NCBI GenBank assembly: GCA_003552325.1
Contig: PUKM01000193.1
Location: 1-5,399, forward strand
Source: Natrialbaceae archaeon
Lineage (GTDB): Archaea > Halobacteriota > Halobacteria > Halobacteriales > Natrialbaceae
DNA length: 5,399 nucleotides
Reading direction: 5' to 3'
The position numbers were made by a program, and so were the translations under genes. Positions 1 to 5,356 of this stretch are shown here, in pieces; within the stretch, counting starts at the first letter, position 1; each line of letters starts with the position of its first letter. Under the pieces are notes generated by a model that was not told the DNA's origin, made no database searches, and saw only the letters and a list, made by a program, of their open reading frames with translations.

Positions 1-245
1 CCGAGTGCCTCGAGGATCCACGAGAAGCCCAGATAGTGTAAGAATCGAATGTGCAACGGCTCGTCGAGTCCGTACCGTTCTTCGATCGCCGCGATCAACT
101 CCTCGCTCGCCAGTTCCTCGGCGACCATGTAGTCGACGGGATCACCCGGCGTCGCGTTCACGAGGATAAATGTGATCACGGCGATGCCGAACATCACGGG
201 AATCGCTTGCAGGAGTCGTCGGATCGTGTATCGTAACAGCCCCAT
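1..245 (-). CDS. ABC transporter permease, DppB/peptide-nickel type, N-terminal part (runs off left edge)
   Basis: These are the first 81 codons of an inner-membrane permease that continues beyond base 1. The ATG at 243-245 opens with MGLLRYTIRRLLQ, a basic cytoplasmic start, followed by a hydrophobic helix at about residues 13-31 and then the motif TPGDPVDYM. This layout (short basic N-terminus, first membrane span, then a GDP motif) is typical of DppB/OppB/NikB permeases, as is the later stretch EERYGLDEPLHIRFLHYLG (about residues 56-74). In that family the protein spans the membrane about six times and pairs with a DppC-type permease to form the solute channel. It lies 119 bases downstream of the substrate-binding protein gene on the same strand, so co-transcription is likely. 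No strong Shine-Dalgarno precedes the ATG; only a GAGAG-like stretch is present. Substrate cannot be told from this fragment: peptide, nickel or another solute are all possible. Confidence 0.93.
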   Translation of the reverse strand, partial: MGLLRYTIRRLLQAIPVMFGIAVITFILVNATPGDPVDYMVAEELASEELIAAIEERYGLDEPLHIRFLHYLGFSWILEAL

Positions 246-263
246 CGTCTCTCGAGTGTCGTG

Positions 264-333
264 GTCCGTGTGGTGTGTGAGCAACGGACAGATGCTCGGT
301 GTTCAGTTGTGTACCCTGAACGGTGTCCGTTCA
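264..333 (-). repeat. Two hairpins in the binding protein-permease gap
   Basis: The 119-base gap between the two transporter genes contains two inverted repeats besides the one at the stop codon. TGAACGG (317-323) and CCGTTCA (327-333) form a perfect 7-bp stem with a 3-base loop. GTCCGT (264-269) and ACGGAC (284-289) form a 6-bp stem with a 14-base loop. GTTCA at 301-305 could instead pair with TGAAC at 317-321, excluding the 7-bp stem. The pairings are visible directly; a role in mRNA stability or in setting permease expression is inference. Confidence 0.5.
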
Positions 334-355
334 CCTGGCGCATGCAGGCCCAGAC

Positions 356-382
356 GATCTGTCGTTACTGCAACGACAGATC
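356..382 (-). promoter_or_regulatory. Perfect 11-bp stem-loop across the stop codon of the binding-protein gene
   Basis: Bases 356-366 and 372-382 are exact reverse complements (GATCTGTCGTT / AACGACAGATC) with a 5-base loop. The binding-protein stop codon TAA (365-367) lies at the loop-stem border, so the last codons (Leu-Ser-Leu-Gln) form one arm. Stem-loops just after the binding-protein gene are known in ABC operons such as bacterial malE-malF, where they protect the upstream message from 3' decay and reduce downstream expression. That role here is inferred. No T-tract follows in the direction of transcription, which argues against a simple terminator. Confidence 0.6.
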
Positions 383-1981
383 TGGGTGGTCAAGGTGCGG
401 ATTCGTCGACGTTGTCGTACTCGCGAGGACCCCGTCGACTTCGTCCTCGAGGTACGCGACGGCGTTCAGATCGTTCCAGCCCGGAATGTGTACCACCTCC
501 TCGATGATCTCGGTCTGAATCTCGGTGTACAACTCGCTGCGTTCGTCGTCGTCGATCGACCGTCTGGCGTCTCTGATCATCTCGTGGAAGTCGTCGTCAT
601 CGTAGAAGTGCCCCTGGGTGATTCCCTCGTTGTCCTCGTGGAACAATTGATAAAAATACACGTCAGGGTCAGCGCCGCCCGTCCAGCCGAGTGAGTAAAT
701 GTTGAACTCATCGGCGTCTCCGGAGGTGTACGAATCGGTGAAGACGTCCCAGTCGAGACGCCTCACGTTGCCTCCGTACCCGATCTCGCCGAGTCTGTCG
801 GCGATGAGTTCACCCCAGGCCTGGCGGATATCGTCCGGTGGCACGATGATCTCGAGTTCGTCACCCTCGTCGATTTCGTCACTCCCATCGAGGAGCGACT
901 GGGCTTCCTCCGGATCGAACTCGTAGGCCATGTCGAGGAACTGTTCCTGGTCGATGTCGAACTCGTCGGCGACTTCCGGGGCGATCACCATGTTCGTGTA
1001 GGAAGCCGCCTCGCCGAGGACGCCCTCCACGAAATCTTGCGGCGAGTGACACAGTGCTACCGCCTCGCGGACATCGGGGTCCGCGGTCGGCCCTTCACGG
1101 CAGTTGAACGCCATGTAGAGGTAGCCCGTGCTCTCGATCGATTCGATGGCGACGCCATCGGTGGCCTCGATGTCCTCCCAGTCGGCCGGTGGGATTCCCT
1201 CCATGATGTGTGTTTCCTGGCCTAAGATACGAGCGACGCGGCCGGCGTCGTCCTCGGCCGGTTCGAATCTGATCTCTTCAATCTCTGAGGGTTCGTCCCA
1301 GTAATCGTCCCAGCGTTCAACGTCGACGAACTCGCCAATCGTCGCATCGACGAACTGGTAGGGGCCGGAGCCGACCGGATCCGTCGTGTTGAACGCTTCT
1401 GGATCGTCCTGTCGCGCCTCCGCGTTGACGATCGCACTCGGCAACACGATCGTTTCGAACGGGCCGTACACGTGCTCGAGGTCGAACTGTACGGTCTGGT
1501 CGTCGATCGCCTCGGCATCCTCGATCATATCGTAGTCCGGCATATTGTCCGTCTCCTCTTCGACCGGGGCGAGGAAGGTGTGGACGACGTCCTCGGCCGT
1601 CACGGGATCCCCGTTATGGAACTCTGGGCCGTCTTCCAGTTCGAGGATGTAGCGTTCTCCGTCGCGTTCCACCTCGGGGTCGTCCGCGGCAAGCTTTGGC
1701 TGTGGGTCGAGCGTCTGTGGTTCGTACTCATAGAGCCCGTCGTAGATCGTCTGCGTGATCTGGTTCGAATAGGCGTCGTTCAAGACGATCGGGTCCCACT
1801 CGATCGGTGCAACCTGTTGGGTGACGTTCAGTTGCTCGTTTTGCTGTGCCTGACTGACCGAAGGCTCGGCGTACACCGCATCGTTATCTCCCTCGAGATA
1901 CCCCGTCGCCAGTGCGGCAGAAACTGCCACGCCCGAGGCGAGCAGGCGCCGTCGTGTGAGTGCTGAATCGTGTCCCGTCAT
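365..1981 (-). CDS. ABC transporter substrate-binding protein, family 5 (peptide/nickel type), Tat-exported
   Basis: This 538-residue extracellular solute-binding protein would capture its ligand outside the cell and deliver it to the permease encoded next. The N-terminus MTGHDSALTRRRLLASG carries a twin-arginine motif followed by a hydrophobic stretch (residues 13-25), so export is likely through Tat, as usual in haloarchaea. The SBP_bac_5 domain spans about residues 50-450. Family landmarks include EPQTLDPQPKLA (about 87-98), EFHNGDPVTAEDVV (120-133), GSGPYQF (204-210) with ERWDDYW downstream, YLYMAFNC (287-294) before DPDVREAVAL, and LGWTGGADPDVYF (431-443). Length is normal for the family. 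A longer reading from GTG at 1999 is possible, but GGGAGG lies 7 bases before the ATG at 1979-1981, so I chose that start. No cysteine follows the signal: the lipobox-like LATGY (24-28) has tyrosine where a lipid-bearing cysteine would be expected. The acidic composition suits a high-salt exterior. Substrate is unresolved. Confidence 0.94.
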   Translation of the reverse strand: MTGHDSALTRRRLLASGVAVSAALATGYLEGDNDAVYAEPSVSQAQQNEQLNVTQQVAPIEWDPIVLNDAYSNQITQTIYDGLYEYEPQTLDPQPKLAADDPEVERDGERYILELEDGPEFHNGDPVTAEDVVHTFLAPVEEETDNMPDYDMIEDAEAIDDQTVQFDLEHVYGPFETIVLPSAIVNAEARQDDPEAFNTTDPVGSGPYQFVDATIGEFVDVERWDDYWDEPSEIEEIRFEPAEDDAGRVARILGQETHIMEGIPPADWEDIEATDGVAIESIESTGYLYMAFNCREGPTADPDVREAVALCHSPQDFVEGVLGEAASYTNMVIAPEVADEFDIDQEQFLDMAYEFDPEEAQSLLDGSDEIDEGDELEIIVPPDDIRQAWGELIADRLGEIGYGGNVRRLDWDVFTDSYTSGDADEFNIYSLGWTGGADPDVYFYQLFHEDNEGITQGHFYDDDDFHEMIRDARRSIDDDERSELYTEIQTEIIEEVVHIPGWNDLNAVAYLEDEVDGVLASTTTSTNPHLDHPDLSLQ

Positions 1982-1988
1982 GGTATGG

Positions 1989-1994
1989 CCTCCC
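1989..1994 (-). promoter_or_regulatory. Ribosome binding site deciding the binding-protein start
   Basis: On the minus strand GGGAGG lies 7 bases before the ATG at 1979-1981. It matches the anti-Shine-Dalgarno and falls inside the codons of the longer GTG reading (start at 1999). This supports the shorter start and shows that the mRNA has a leader. Confidence 0.75.
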
Positions 1995-2001
1995 TTCACA
2001 G

Positions 2002-2060
2002 GTCGAGTATTTTGGTATTCGACACGTATTGTGATACGTTCCGAGATTAGAATTATTTAT
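2002..2060 (-). promoter_or_regulatory. Promoter and possible operator of the transporter operon
   Basis: Upstream of the binding-protein gene the DNA becomes AT-rich. On the minus strand ATAAATAAT (2052-2060) is a plausible TATA box, preceded by the A-rich run AAATAAAATG. A start about 25-27 bases downstream would fall near 2029. Exactly there is a perfect palindrome, ACGTAT-TGTG-ATACGT (2024-2039), and next to it an imperfect 8-bp inverted repeat (2002-2009 / 2016-2023, one mismatch) in the presumed leader. A palindrome overlapping the transcription start is where many archaeal repressors bind, so regulated transport is likely. The regulator is not in the window, and the start site is inferred from spacing only. 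Confidence 0.55.
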
Positions 2061-2348
2061 CATTTTATTTACGACCTGGTAACTTCACATGACGAGCTGT
2101 CCCACACTGGCAGTATCCGTGACTCGATGGACGGTGCGAACACCCCTCCTGGAACGGTCCGACCTCTGACGGCGCGCTTCCCGGCAGTATCTCCTCCCCC
2201 TCACCCACCGACGGGAGACGGCTCGAGAAGCCCTTCGGACACGATCGGTGACCTGCCGATGGAAGAAGGCGCGGACCGAAACAGTGGCATTTCAATCCCA
2301 GATTACGGCAACATTTTCTGGTACAACTCGCCACGAAACACGGGCCAC
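2061..2348. other. Intergenic spacer without a credible gene
   Basis: This spacer lies between the DUF5784-family gene (which ends at 2349) and the transporter promoter. Both strands have open frames of 80-140 codons, but they lack the strong third-position GC bias and acidic composition of the real genes here. A weak nested inverted repeat is present: ATCGG (2244-2248) / CCGAT (2256-2260), flanked by CCTTC (2232-2236) / GAAGG (2265-2269). It could mark the 3' end of the DUF5784 transcript, about 80-115 bases past its stop. I see nothing else in this stretch. Confidence 0.6.
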
Positions 2349-3386
2349 TCAAACGAACGAGACCGTCTCCTCGAGTGACACGGGCACCGACCCCTTCCGA
2401 TAACCCTCCACCCGTCCGTCGGGTCGGGCTCGATAGACAACCGCGGGACGGTGTCGGACATCCGGTTGTTCCCCACGGACCATCCGCCAGGCGTCGTCCG
2501 GGAAACTCGAGCAGTCAACGAAGAGGGTCGCGCCGCCGCCGTGGTTGGCGAGTTGGCCGCTCGTCTTCGTCTCGGCCGTGTCACGAACGGCGGCCACGGG
2601 GCCCGCAGCCGCCCGGTTTGCGGGTGGCTGAGGCCTGGTTACTTCGACGAGGACGTTCGTGTTCGTCTCGGGATCCACAGCTCGATAATCGAGTGAGTGC
2701 CCGGTCGTGACCTCGATCTCCGGCGTGATGTCGTAGCCACTGTCGACGAGGATATCGGCGGCGATGAATTCGGCCATCGCCGCGCTCATCCGCACCCGAT
2801 CGACGTGCGGACTCGTGCCCAGTTTGCCGGCCATCACGTCCCGGTAGTCATCGAGGGCCCCAGTCTCGAGAATGCCCTCGATGTAGCGTGTCGTCTCCCG
2901 TCGAGACGCGTCGGGGAATCCCGCGGCGTGTTCGCGGAAGAACGCCCGCGTCGATTCCCGACCGTCTTTCGACATGAATACTGGAAGGAAAAACCACGAG
3001 AGATAGGGGTAGTCGGCGAGCCAGGGGTCGCGTTCGTGGAGGGTCGCGAGCAGTTCCCGTTGGGCCCACCGGGCCACCGGGTACGGAACCTCCTCCCAGC
3101 CGAATTTATCCGTTCGCCACAGCGACGAGGGTGTTTCGGTGTTCCCCATCCAGTAGGCCTCCCCGTCCGTACGGGCGAAGAGCGCGATGTCCCCGTTTGC
3201 CATTTCGAAGCGGTGCGTGTCCCACGACCCCGAGATGGCGTACCAGGGACCGGCGGCTCGAGCGCCGAGGTTTCGGTCGAGAGGACGAAAAATATCGTCG
3301 TGAACGCGTTGTTCACTCCAGTGCTGGGGCGAGTATCGAAAGCGAAGCGGCCGGGCCACGAGTGGACGTACGTGATGGTCCGGCAT
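2349..3386 (-). CDS. DUF5784-family haloarchaeal protein with a PD-(D/E)XK-like C-terminal region
   Basis: This 345-residue soluble protein has no signal peptide or membrane segment, and I recognise it as the haloarchaeal DUF5784 family, function unknown. The N-terminal half (about 1-150) is rich in aromatic residues (WYAISGSWDTHRFEM, YPYLSWFFLPVF) and resembles no catalytic family I know. The C-terminal half (about 195-335) has an order like the restriction-endonuclease fold: a helix with a glutamate (MAEFIAADIL, E206), a strand-turn with an aspartate (HSLDYRA, D233), then a hydrophobic strand ending in VLVEVTRP (E248, T250). Next come AETKTSGQLA and a strand, ATLFVDCSSF. A PD-(D/E)XK nuclease would have lysine where T250 stands, so it may be an inactive or variant member; this is inference from the pattern. 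The ATG is at 3384-3386, with AAGGAAG ending 4 bases upstream. The gene is divergent from the DUF5786-family gene, 83 bases apart. Confidence 0.88.
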   Translation of the reverse strand: MPDHHVRPLVARPLRFRYSPQHWSEQRVHDDIFRPLDRNLGARAAGPWYAISGSWDTHRFEMANGDIALFARTDGEAYWMGNTETPSSLWRTDKFGWEEVPYPVARWAQRELLATLHERDPWLADYPYLSWFFLPVFMSKDGRESTRAFFREHAAGFPDASRRETTRYIEGILETGALDDYRDVMAGKLGTSPHVDRVRMSAAMAEFIAADILVDSGYDITPEIEVTTGHSLDYRAVDPETNTNVLVEVTRPQPPANRAAAGPVAAVRDTAETKTSGQLANHGGGATLFVDCSSFPDDAWRMVRGEQPDVRHRPAVVYRARPDGRVEGYRKGSVPVSLEETVSFV

Positions 3387-3469
3387 ACGTCTTCCTTTCT
3401 TTCGAGCGCGAAAACGTGAACGACCGTTACATTCATATGTCGGACACGCCTACGTTGTCTGTACTTACC
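3387..3469. promoter_or_regulatory. Divergent promoter region between the DUF5784 and DUF5786 genes
   Basis: These 83 bases separate two divergent starts. The AT-rich stretch TTACATTCATAT (3427-3438) is the only TATA-like element. For the plus gene it would place transcription start at about 3460-3470, just before the ATG at 3470, fitting a leaderless or very short-leader mRNA. For the minus gene the same stretch would give a leader of about 20-25 bases that contains AAGGAAG (3391-3397). A shared bidirectional promoter is therefore possible but not shown. Confidence 0.4.
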
Positions 3470-3643
3470 ATGTCAATGGGTGCCTATGACGAAGACGAAC
3501 ATGAGCGCCGTGAACGCCAGGCTTCCAAAGTCGATACCGATTTCGACGACGAACGGACGATCCATCACGGGACGATAGAGTACGACTCCGGCGAATCAGC
3601 CGACGACCTGCTCGATCAGTTCCGCGAGATCAAATCCAACTAG
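3470..3643 (+). CDS. DUF5786-family small haloarchaeal protein
   Basis: This 57-residue, strongly acidic protein begins MSMGAYDEDEHERRERQ and ends LLDQFREIKSN. I recognise it as the haloarchaeal DUF5786 family, whose members are about this size and begin with the same MSMGAYD motif; function is unknown. Two charged helices (about residues 7-20 and 44-56) flank a middle section (VDTDFDDERTIHHGTIEYD) likely to form a strand or hairpin. There are no cysteines, membrane segment or signal. An ATG at 3437-3439 in the same frame would add 11 residues, but the family begins at MSMG and the TATA-like element overlaps that earlier ATG, so 3470 is preferred. No Shine-Dalgarno precedes 3470, consistent with leaderless translation. 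The gene is divergent from the DUF5784-family gene and convergent with the YkgJ-type gene. Confidence 0.9.
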   Translation: MSMGAYDEDEHERRERQASKVDTDFDDERTIHHGTIEYDSGESADDLLDQFREIKSN

Positions 3644-3660
3644 TTCTCTCCTGGTGTTCC

Positions 3661-3704
3661 TGACAGCTCCCCCGCTGTCACGCTCGCGGTCTGTGAGCGA
3701 CCGC
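3661..3704. terminator. Tandem hairpins between convergent genes
   Basis: The 77-base gap between the convergent DUF5786 and YkgJ-type genes holds two perfect inverted repeats: TGACAGC / GCTGTCA (3661-3667 / 3674-3680, 6-base loop) and GCGGTC / GACCGC (3686-3691 / 3699-3704, 7-base loop). CGCTC (3681-3685) could alternatively pair with GAGCG (3695-3699). Their position suggests a two-way transcript end. No T-tract follows either stem, so intrinsic termination of the usual archaeal T-run type is not shown; the stems may instead protect 3' ends. Confidence 0.5.
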
Positions 3705-3720
3705 ACCGCTCAGGACACAC

Positions 3721-4677
3721 TTACGAACGGTCCCAGCCAGGCGTTTCCGGGGCCCCGTGGGCTCCTTCGACTGCCTCCGTTACCCGGTCCTGATCGTCGT
3801 CAGTGGCTGTCCCCCACTGCGCTGGCTCCGGGGCGCGTTCGGCCCACGAGCGACAGGCACGGCCAACCCAGGAATCGGCCTCGAGCACCTGCGTTCGTGC
3901 CCGTTCACGGTGTGGTGTAGAAAGGGCGAACGTCCCCGGCGCTGACGCCGCCGCGACGGCGACGAACACCGCCCGGTCCTCGAGCGTCAGTGCGTCCGTC
4001 GCCAGCCGCTCGAGTCGCCCCTCCAGCGCCTCCGGTTCGGGATAGGTGAACAGTTTCTGGCCGATTGCCTGTGGCCCAAACAGCGGCGTGTCGTCGGGAG
4101 CCGTCGTCACCTCGATCGCGAGGGCCGGGCACCCGTCGTCCGCGGCGCCCTCGCGACAGAGCCTGTTCCCGCCGAACGCCCCCTCGACCCGTTCACACTC
4201 GGTTTCTGCCTCGAGTGCGGCGGTGTGTGCGGGATAGGTTCGACACTCCGCGGGGTAGTGGTCCGTGTCGTGGATCCGACACTGCAGCGTGGTCGGATCG
4301 AGAAAGACACAGCTCGGGAGCCACGTGGGCTCCTCGAGGTCGAACGGGGCGACGAGTTTCGGGGGTTTTCGAAGGCCGACGAAGAACGCAGGACGGCCGG
4401 CGATCGCGGCGACCTCGTAGCCGTCGATAGTGACGGACTCGTCGGCAGCGTCGGCTTCCCAGAGCCGTGGGGTGAGTGCGTCACCCAGTCCCGCCTCGAG
4501 GAACGCCCGGACGTCCTCACGCGTGAGCGGAACGAACGAGGCCACGTCGTCGATGGGAGTACGTCGGGGACCACGTCTCCGGCCCCGATCTGGAGTCGCC
4601 TTGGCCGCGTTCGGGTCCTCGACCAGTGGCCGCCAGTCGAGACAACAGCCCGCACACCCCTGGCAGTGGACGTGCAT
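3721..4677 (-). CDS. YkgJ-family cysteine-cluster protein (putative zinc/iron-chelating)
   Basis: This 318-residue cytoplasmic protein begins MHVHCQGCAGCCLDW, the CxxCxxCC signature of the YkgJ/CxxCxxCC family (PF03692). The second half of the signature is also present: SCVFLDPTTLQCRIHDTDH (from residue 122) then AECRTYP, giving Cys 123, 133 and 145, as in the family pattern of a cysteine before a hydrophobic-Leu pair, a Cys about ten residues on, and CRxYP. Further cysteines are at 161, 174, 183 and 275. These residues are thought to bind zinc or an iron-sulfur centre; the biochemical role is unknown. An insert at about 27-40 is rich in Arg and Pro. The C-terminal 130 residues are a family-specific extension, partly helical with an acidic tail. 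A GTG at 4752 in frame would add 25 residues, but the conserved family start at MHVHC favours 4677. The gene is divergent from the zinc-finger-like gene and convergent with the DUF5786 gene. Confidence 0.88.
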   Translation of the reverse strand: MHVHCQGCAGCCLDWRPLVEDPNAAKATPDRGRRRGPRRTPIDDVASFVPLTREDVRAFLEAGLGDALTPRLWEADAADESVTIDGYEVAAIAGRPAFFVGLRKPPKLVAPFDLEEPTWLPSCVFLDPTTLQCRIHDTDHYPAECRTYPAHTAALEAETECERVEGAFGGNRLCREGAADDGCPALAIEVTTAPDDTPLFGPQAIGQKLFTYPEPEALEGRLERLATDALTLEDRAVFVAVAAASAPGTFALSTPHRERARTQVLEADSWVGRACRSWAERAPEPAQWGTATDDDQDRVTEAVEGAHGAPETPGWDRS

Positions 4678-4823
4678 GCACGCACTGACGGCTGCGAGTA
4701 CCTTCAATGTCACTTCCGGTCGTACTGTTTTGGGATAGGACCCAGGTTGCACTCGAGGCGAACACCCGGGTCTCGGTTCGGGCCGGACACAACGGCTATT
4801 TCCCTCGAGCGATCACGTTCGGT
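4678..4823. promoter_or_regulatory. Divergent control region of the YkgJ-type and zinc-finger-like genes
   Basis: This is a 146-base gap between two divergent starts. For the plus gene, CTATTT (4796-4801) sits 23-28 bases before the ATG at 4824. That is the right distance for a TATA box of a leaderless transcript, and no Shine-Dalgarno precedes the ATG. For the minus gene I see only weak AT-rich sequence at about 4700-4735 and no Shine-Dalgarno directly before 4677. Open reading continues upstream of both starts, but without the composition of the genes. Confidence 0.4.
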
Positions 4824-5087
4824 ATGGCCCGGACTGCCTGCGACGGCTGTGACCGTCCCGTCTCGATCGCGGGCGGTATCGCCAACCTGTGGACCTTCGG
4901 CGACCGCGACGGCAGCGACGGCTCTGCGATGACCCTCGAGTTCGACGACGGCTCGAGTCACTTGCTCTGTTATCCGTGTATCGCGGCCCTTCCCGACGAG
5001 CCAGCGGCCGGGGACGTGGCGGCGCTTTCGACGTCGGCACACGCTGATAGCGAGGGAGGGGGCGATGGTGACGATCCCGACGGCTGA
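4824..5087 (+). CDS. Small haloarchaeal CxxC...CxxC zinc-finger-like protein
   Basis: This is an 87-residue protein with two paired-cysteine knuckles: CDGC (C6, C9) and CYPC (C49, C52). The first is followed by RPVSIAGGIANLWTF and the second is preceded by MTLEFDDGSSHLL. Four cysteines spaced as two CxxC pairs about 40 residues apart indicate a single zinc site of zinc-ribbon or treble-clef type. The pattern matches a short haloarchaeal family of unknown function that I recall as DUF7561, though I am not certain of that number. After residue 60 comes a low-complexity acidic tail (Gly, Asp, Glu, Ser) that is probably disordered. An in-frame ATG at 4707 would add 39 residues unlike the family; the start at 4824 puts the zinc knuckle right at the N-terminus and fits the TATA spacing. 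DNA, RNA or protein binding are all possible. Confidence 0.82.
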   Translation: MARTACDGCDRPVSIAGGIANLWTFGDRDGSDGSAMTLEFDDGSSHLLCYPCIAALPDEPAAGDVAALSTSAHADSEGGGDGDDPDG

Positions 5088-5117
5088 AACGGTCTGTGAG
5101 ACGTCATCACCGGTTCA

Positions 5118-5187
5118 GTCACCGCCTCTCTCGGGTTGACCCGCTACCCATGCACAATAAACCGGGACTGTCTCACCCGAGAGTGAC
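5118..5187. repeat. Nested inverted repeat in the 3' tail region
   Basis: CTCTCGGGT (5128-5136) and ACCCGAGAG (5175-5183) are perfect 9-base complements. Inside them CCCG (5140-5143) can pair with CGGG (5163-5166). Outside, GTCAC (5118-5122) can pair with GTGAC (5183-5187) if a 6-base bulge on the left is allowed and the 9-bp stem gives up its outermost pair. The structure begins 31 bases after the stop of the zinc-finger-like gene, so it would lie in that gene's 3' untranslated region if transcription continues. Confidence 0.5.
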
Positions 5188-5209
5188 ACGTGCTGCTTAC
5201 AGCAACCTC

Positions 5210-5264
5210 TTTTGCCGGGGGAATCAGCTGACGTCGCAGACGCCAGCCTCAACCCCCGGCAAAA
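5210..5264. repeat. 55-base hairpin with 12-bp perfect arms and symmetric internal loop
   Basis: TTTTGCCGGGGG (5210-5221) and CCCCCGGCAAAA (5253-5264) are exact reverse complements. Between them AATCA (5222-5226) faces CTCAA (5248-5252), making a 5x5 internal loop. Then GCTG-A-CGTC (5227-5235) pairs with GACG-C-CAGC (5239-5247), with one A/C mismatch and a 3-base GCA loop. In all 20 base pairs are stacked in one rod. The structure is symmetrical enough to form on either strand. It could be part of a non-coding RNA, a 3' untranslated hairpin or a remnant of a small repeat; the sequence does not decide. Confidence 0.6.
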
Positions 5265-5276
5265 CCCGTTGATGCC

Positions 5277-5301
5277 AAAAGCCCGCGACGGCCGGCTTTT
5301 T
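5277..5301. terminator. Hairpin with T-tract, likely terminator
   Basis: AAAAGCC (5277-5283) and GGCTTTT (5294-5300) form a 7-bp stem around CGCGACGGCC, and TTTTT runs at 5297-5301. Because the arms carry both A and T runs, it could act in either direction. Plus-strand transcripts from the zinc-finger-like gene would end about 200 bases after its stop. Archaeal termination depends mainly on the T-run in the non-template strand, which is present. Confidence 0.45.
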
Positions 5302-5309
5302 AGCGTAGA

Positions 5310-5356
5310 TTTTTGCAAGCGGTTCGAACGAACGGAGTGAGGACCCGCAGTAAAAA
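5310..5356. repeat. A/T-ended imperfect inverted repeat
   Basis: TTTTT (5310-5314) faces AAAAA (5352-5356), and GCGG (5319-5322) faces CCGC (5345-5348), with short unpaired stretches between (GCAA / AGT). The loop contains TTCGAACGAACGGAGTGAGG, a purine-rich wording that I recall from other haloarchaeal intergenic regions, unverified. It lies directly downstream of the T-tract hairpin and may belong to the same element. Confidence 0.4.

Noticed and set aside
2065..2352. A 95-codon minus-strand open frame in the spacer
   Set aside because: The product is basic and cysteine-rich (MSGPCFVASCTRKCC...), unlike the acidic proteins here, and overlaps the promoter region. The cysteines follow no regular metal-binding spacing.
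1956..2378. A 140-codon plus-strand open frame over the spacer
   Set aside because: It starts antisense inside the binding-protein signal region and ends inside the DUF5784 gene. Its third-position GC is visibly lower than that of the real genes, and the product is Pro/Ser/Arg-rich with no recognisable domain.
3437..3469. In-frame upstream ATG extending the DUF5786 protein by 11 residues
   Set aside because: The family begins at MSMGAYD, and this ATG overlaps the only TATA-like element, so it would not be transcribed from that promoter.
5319..5335. GCGGTTCGAACGAACGG, resembling a tRNA T-arm
   Set aside because: The TTCGAAC core is present, but the flanking bases do not form the 5-bp T-stem, and no acceptor, D or anticodon arm is found around it.
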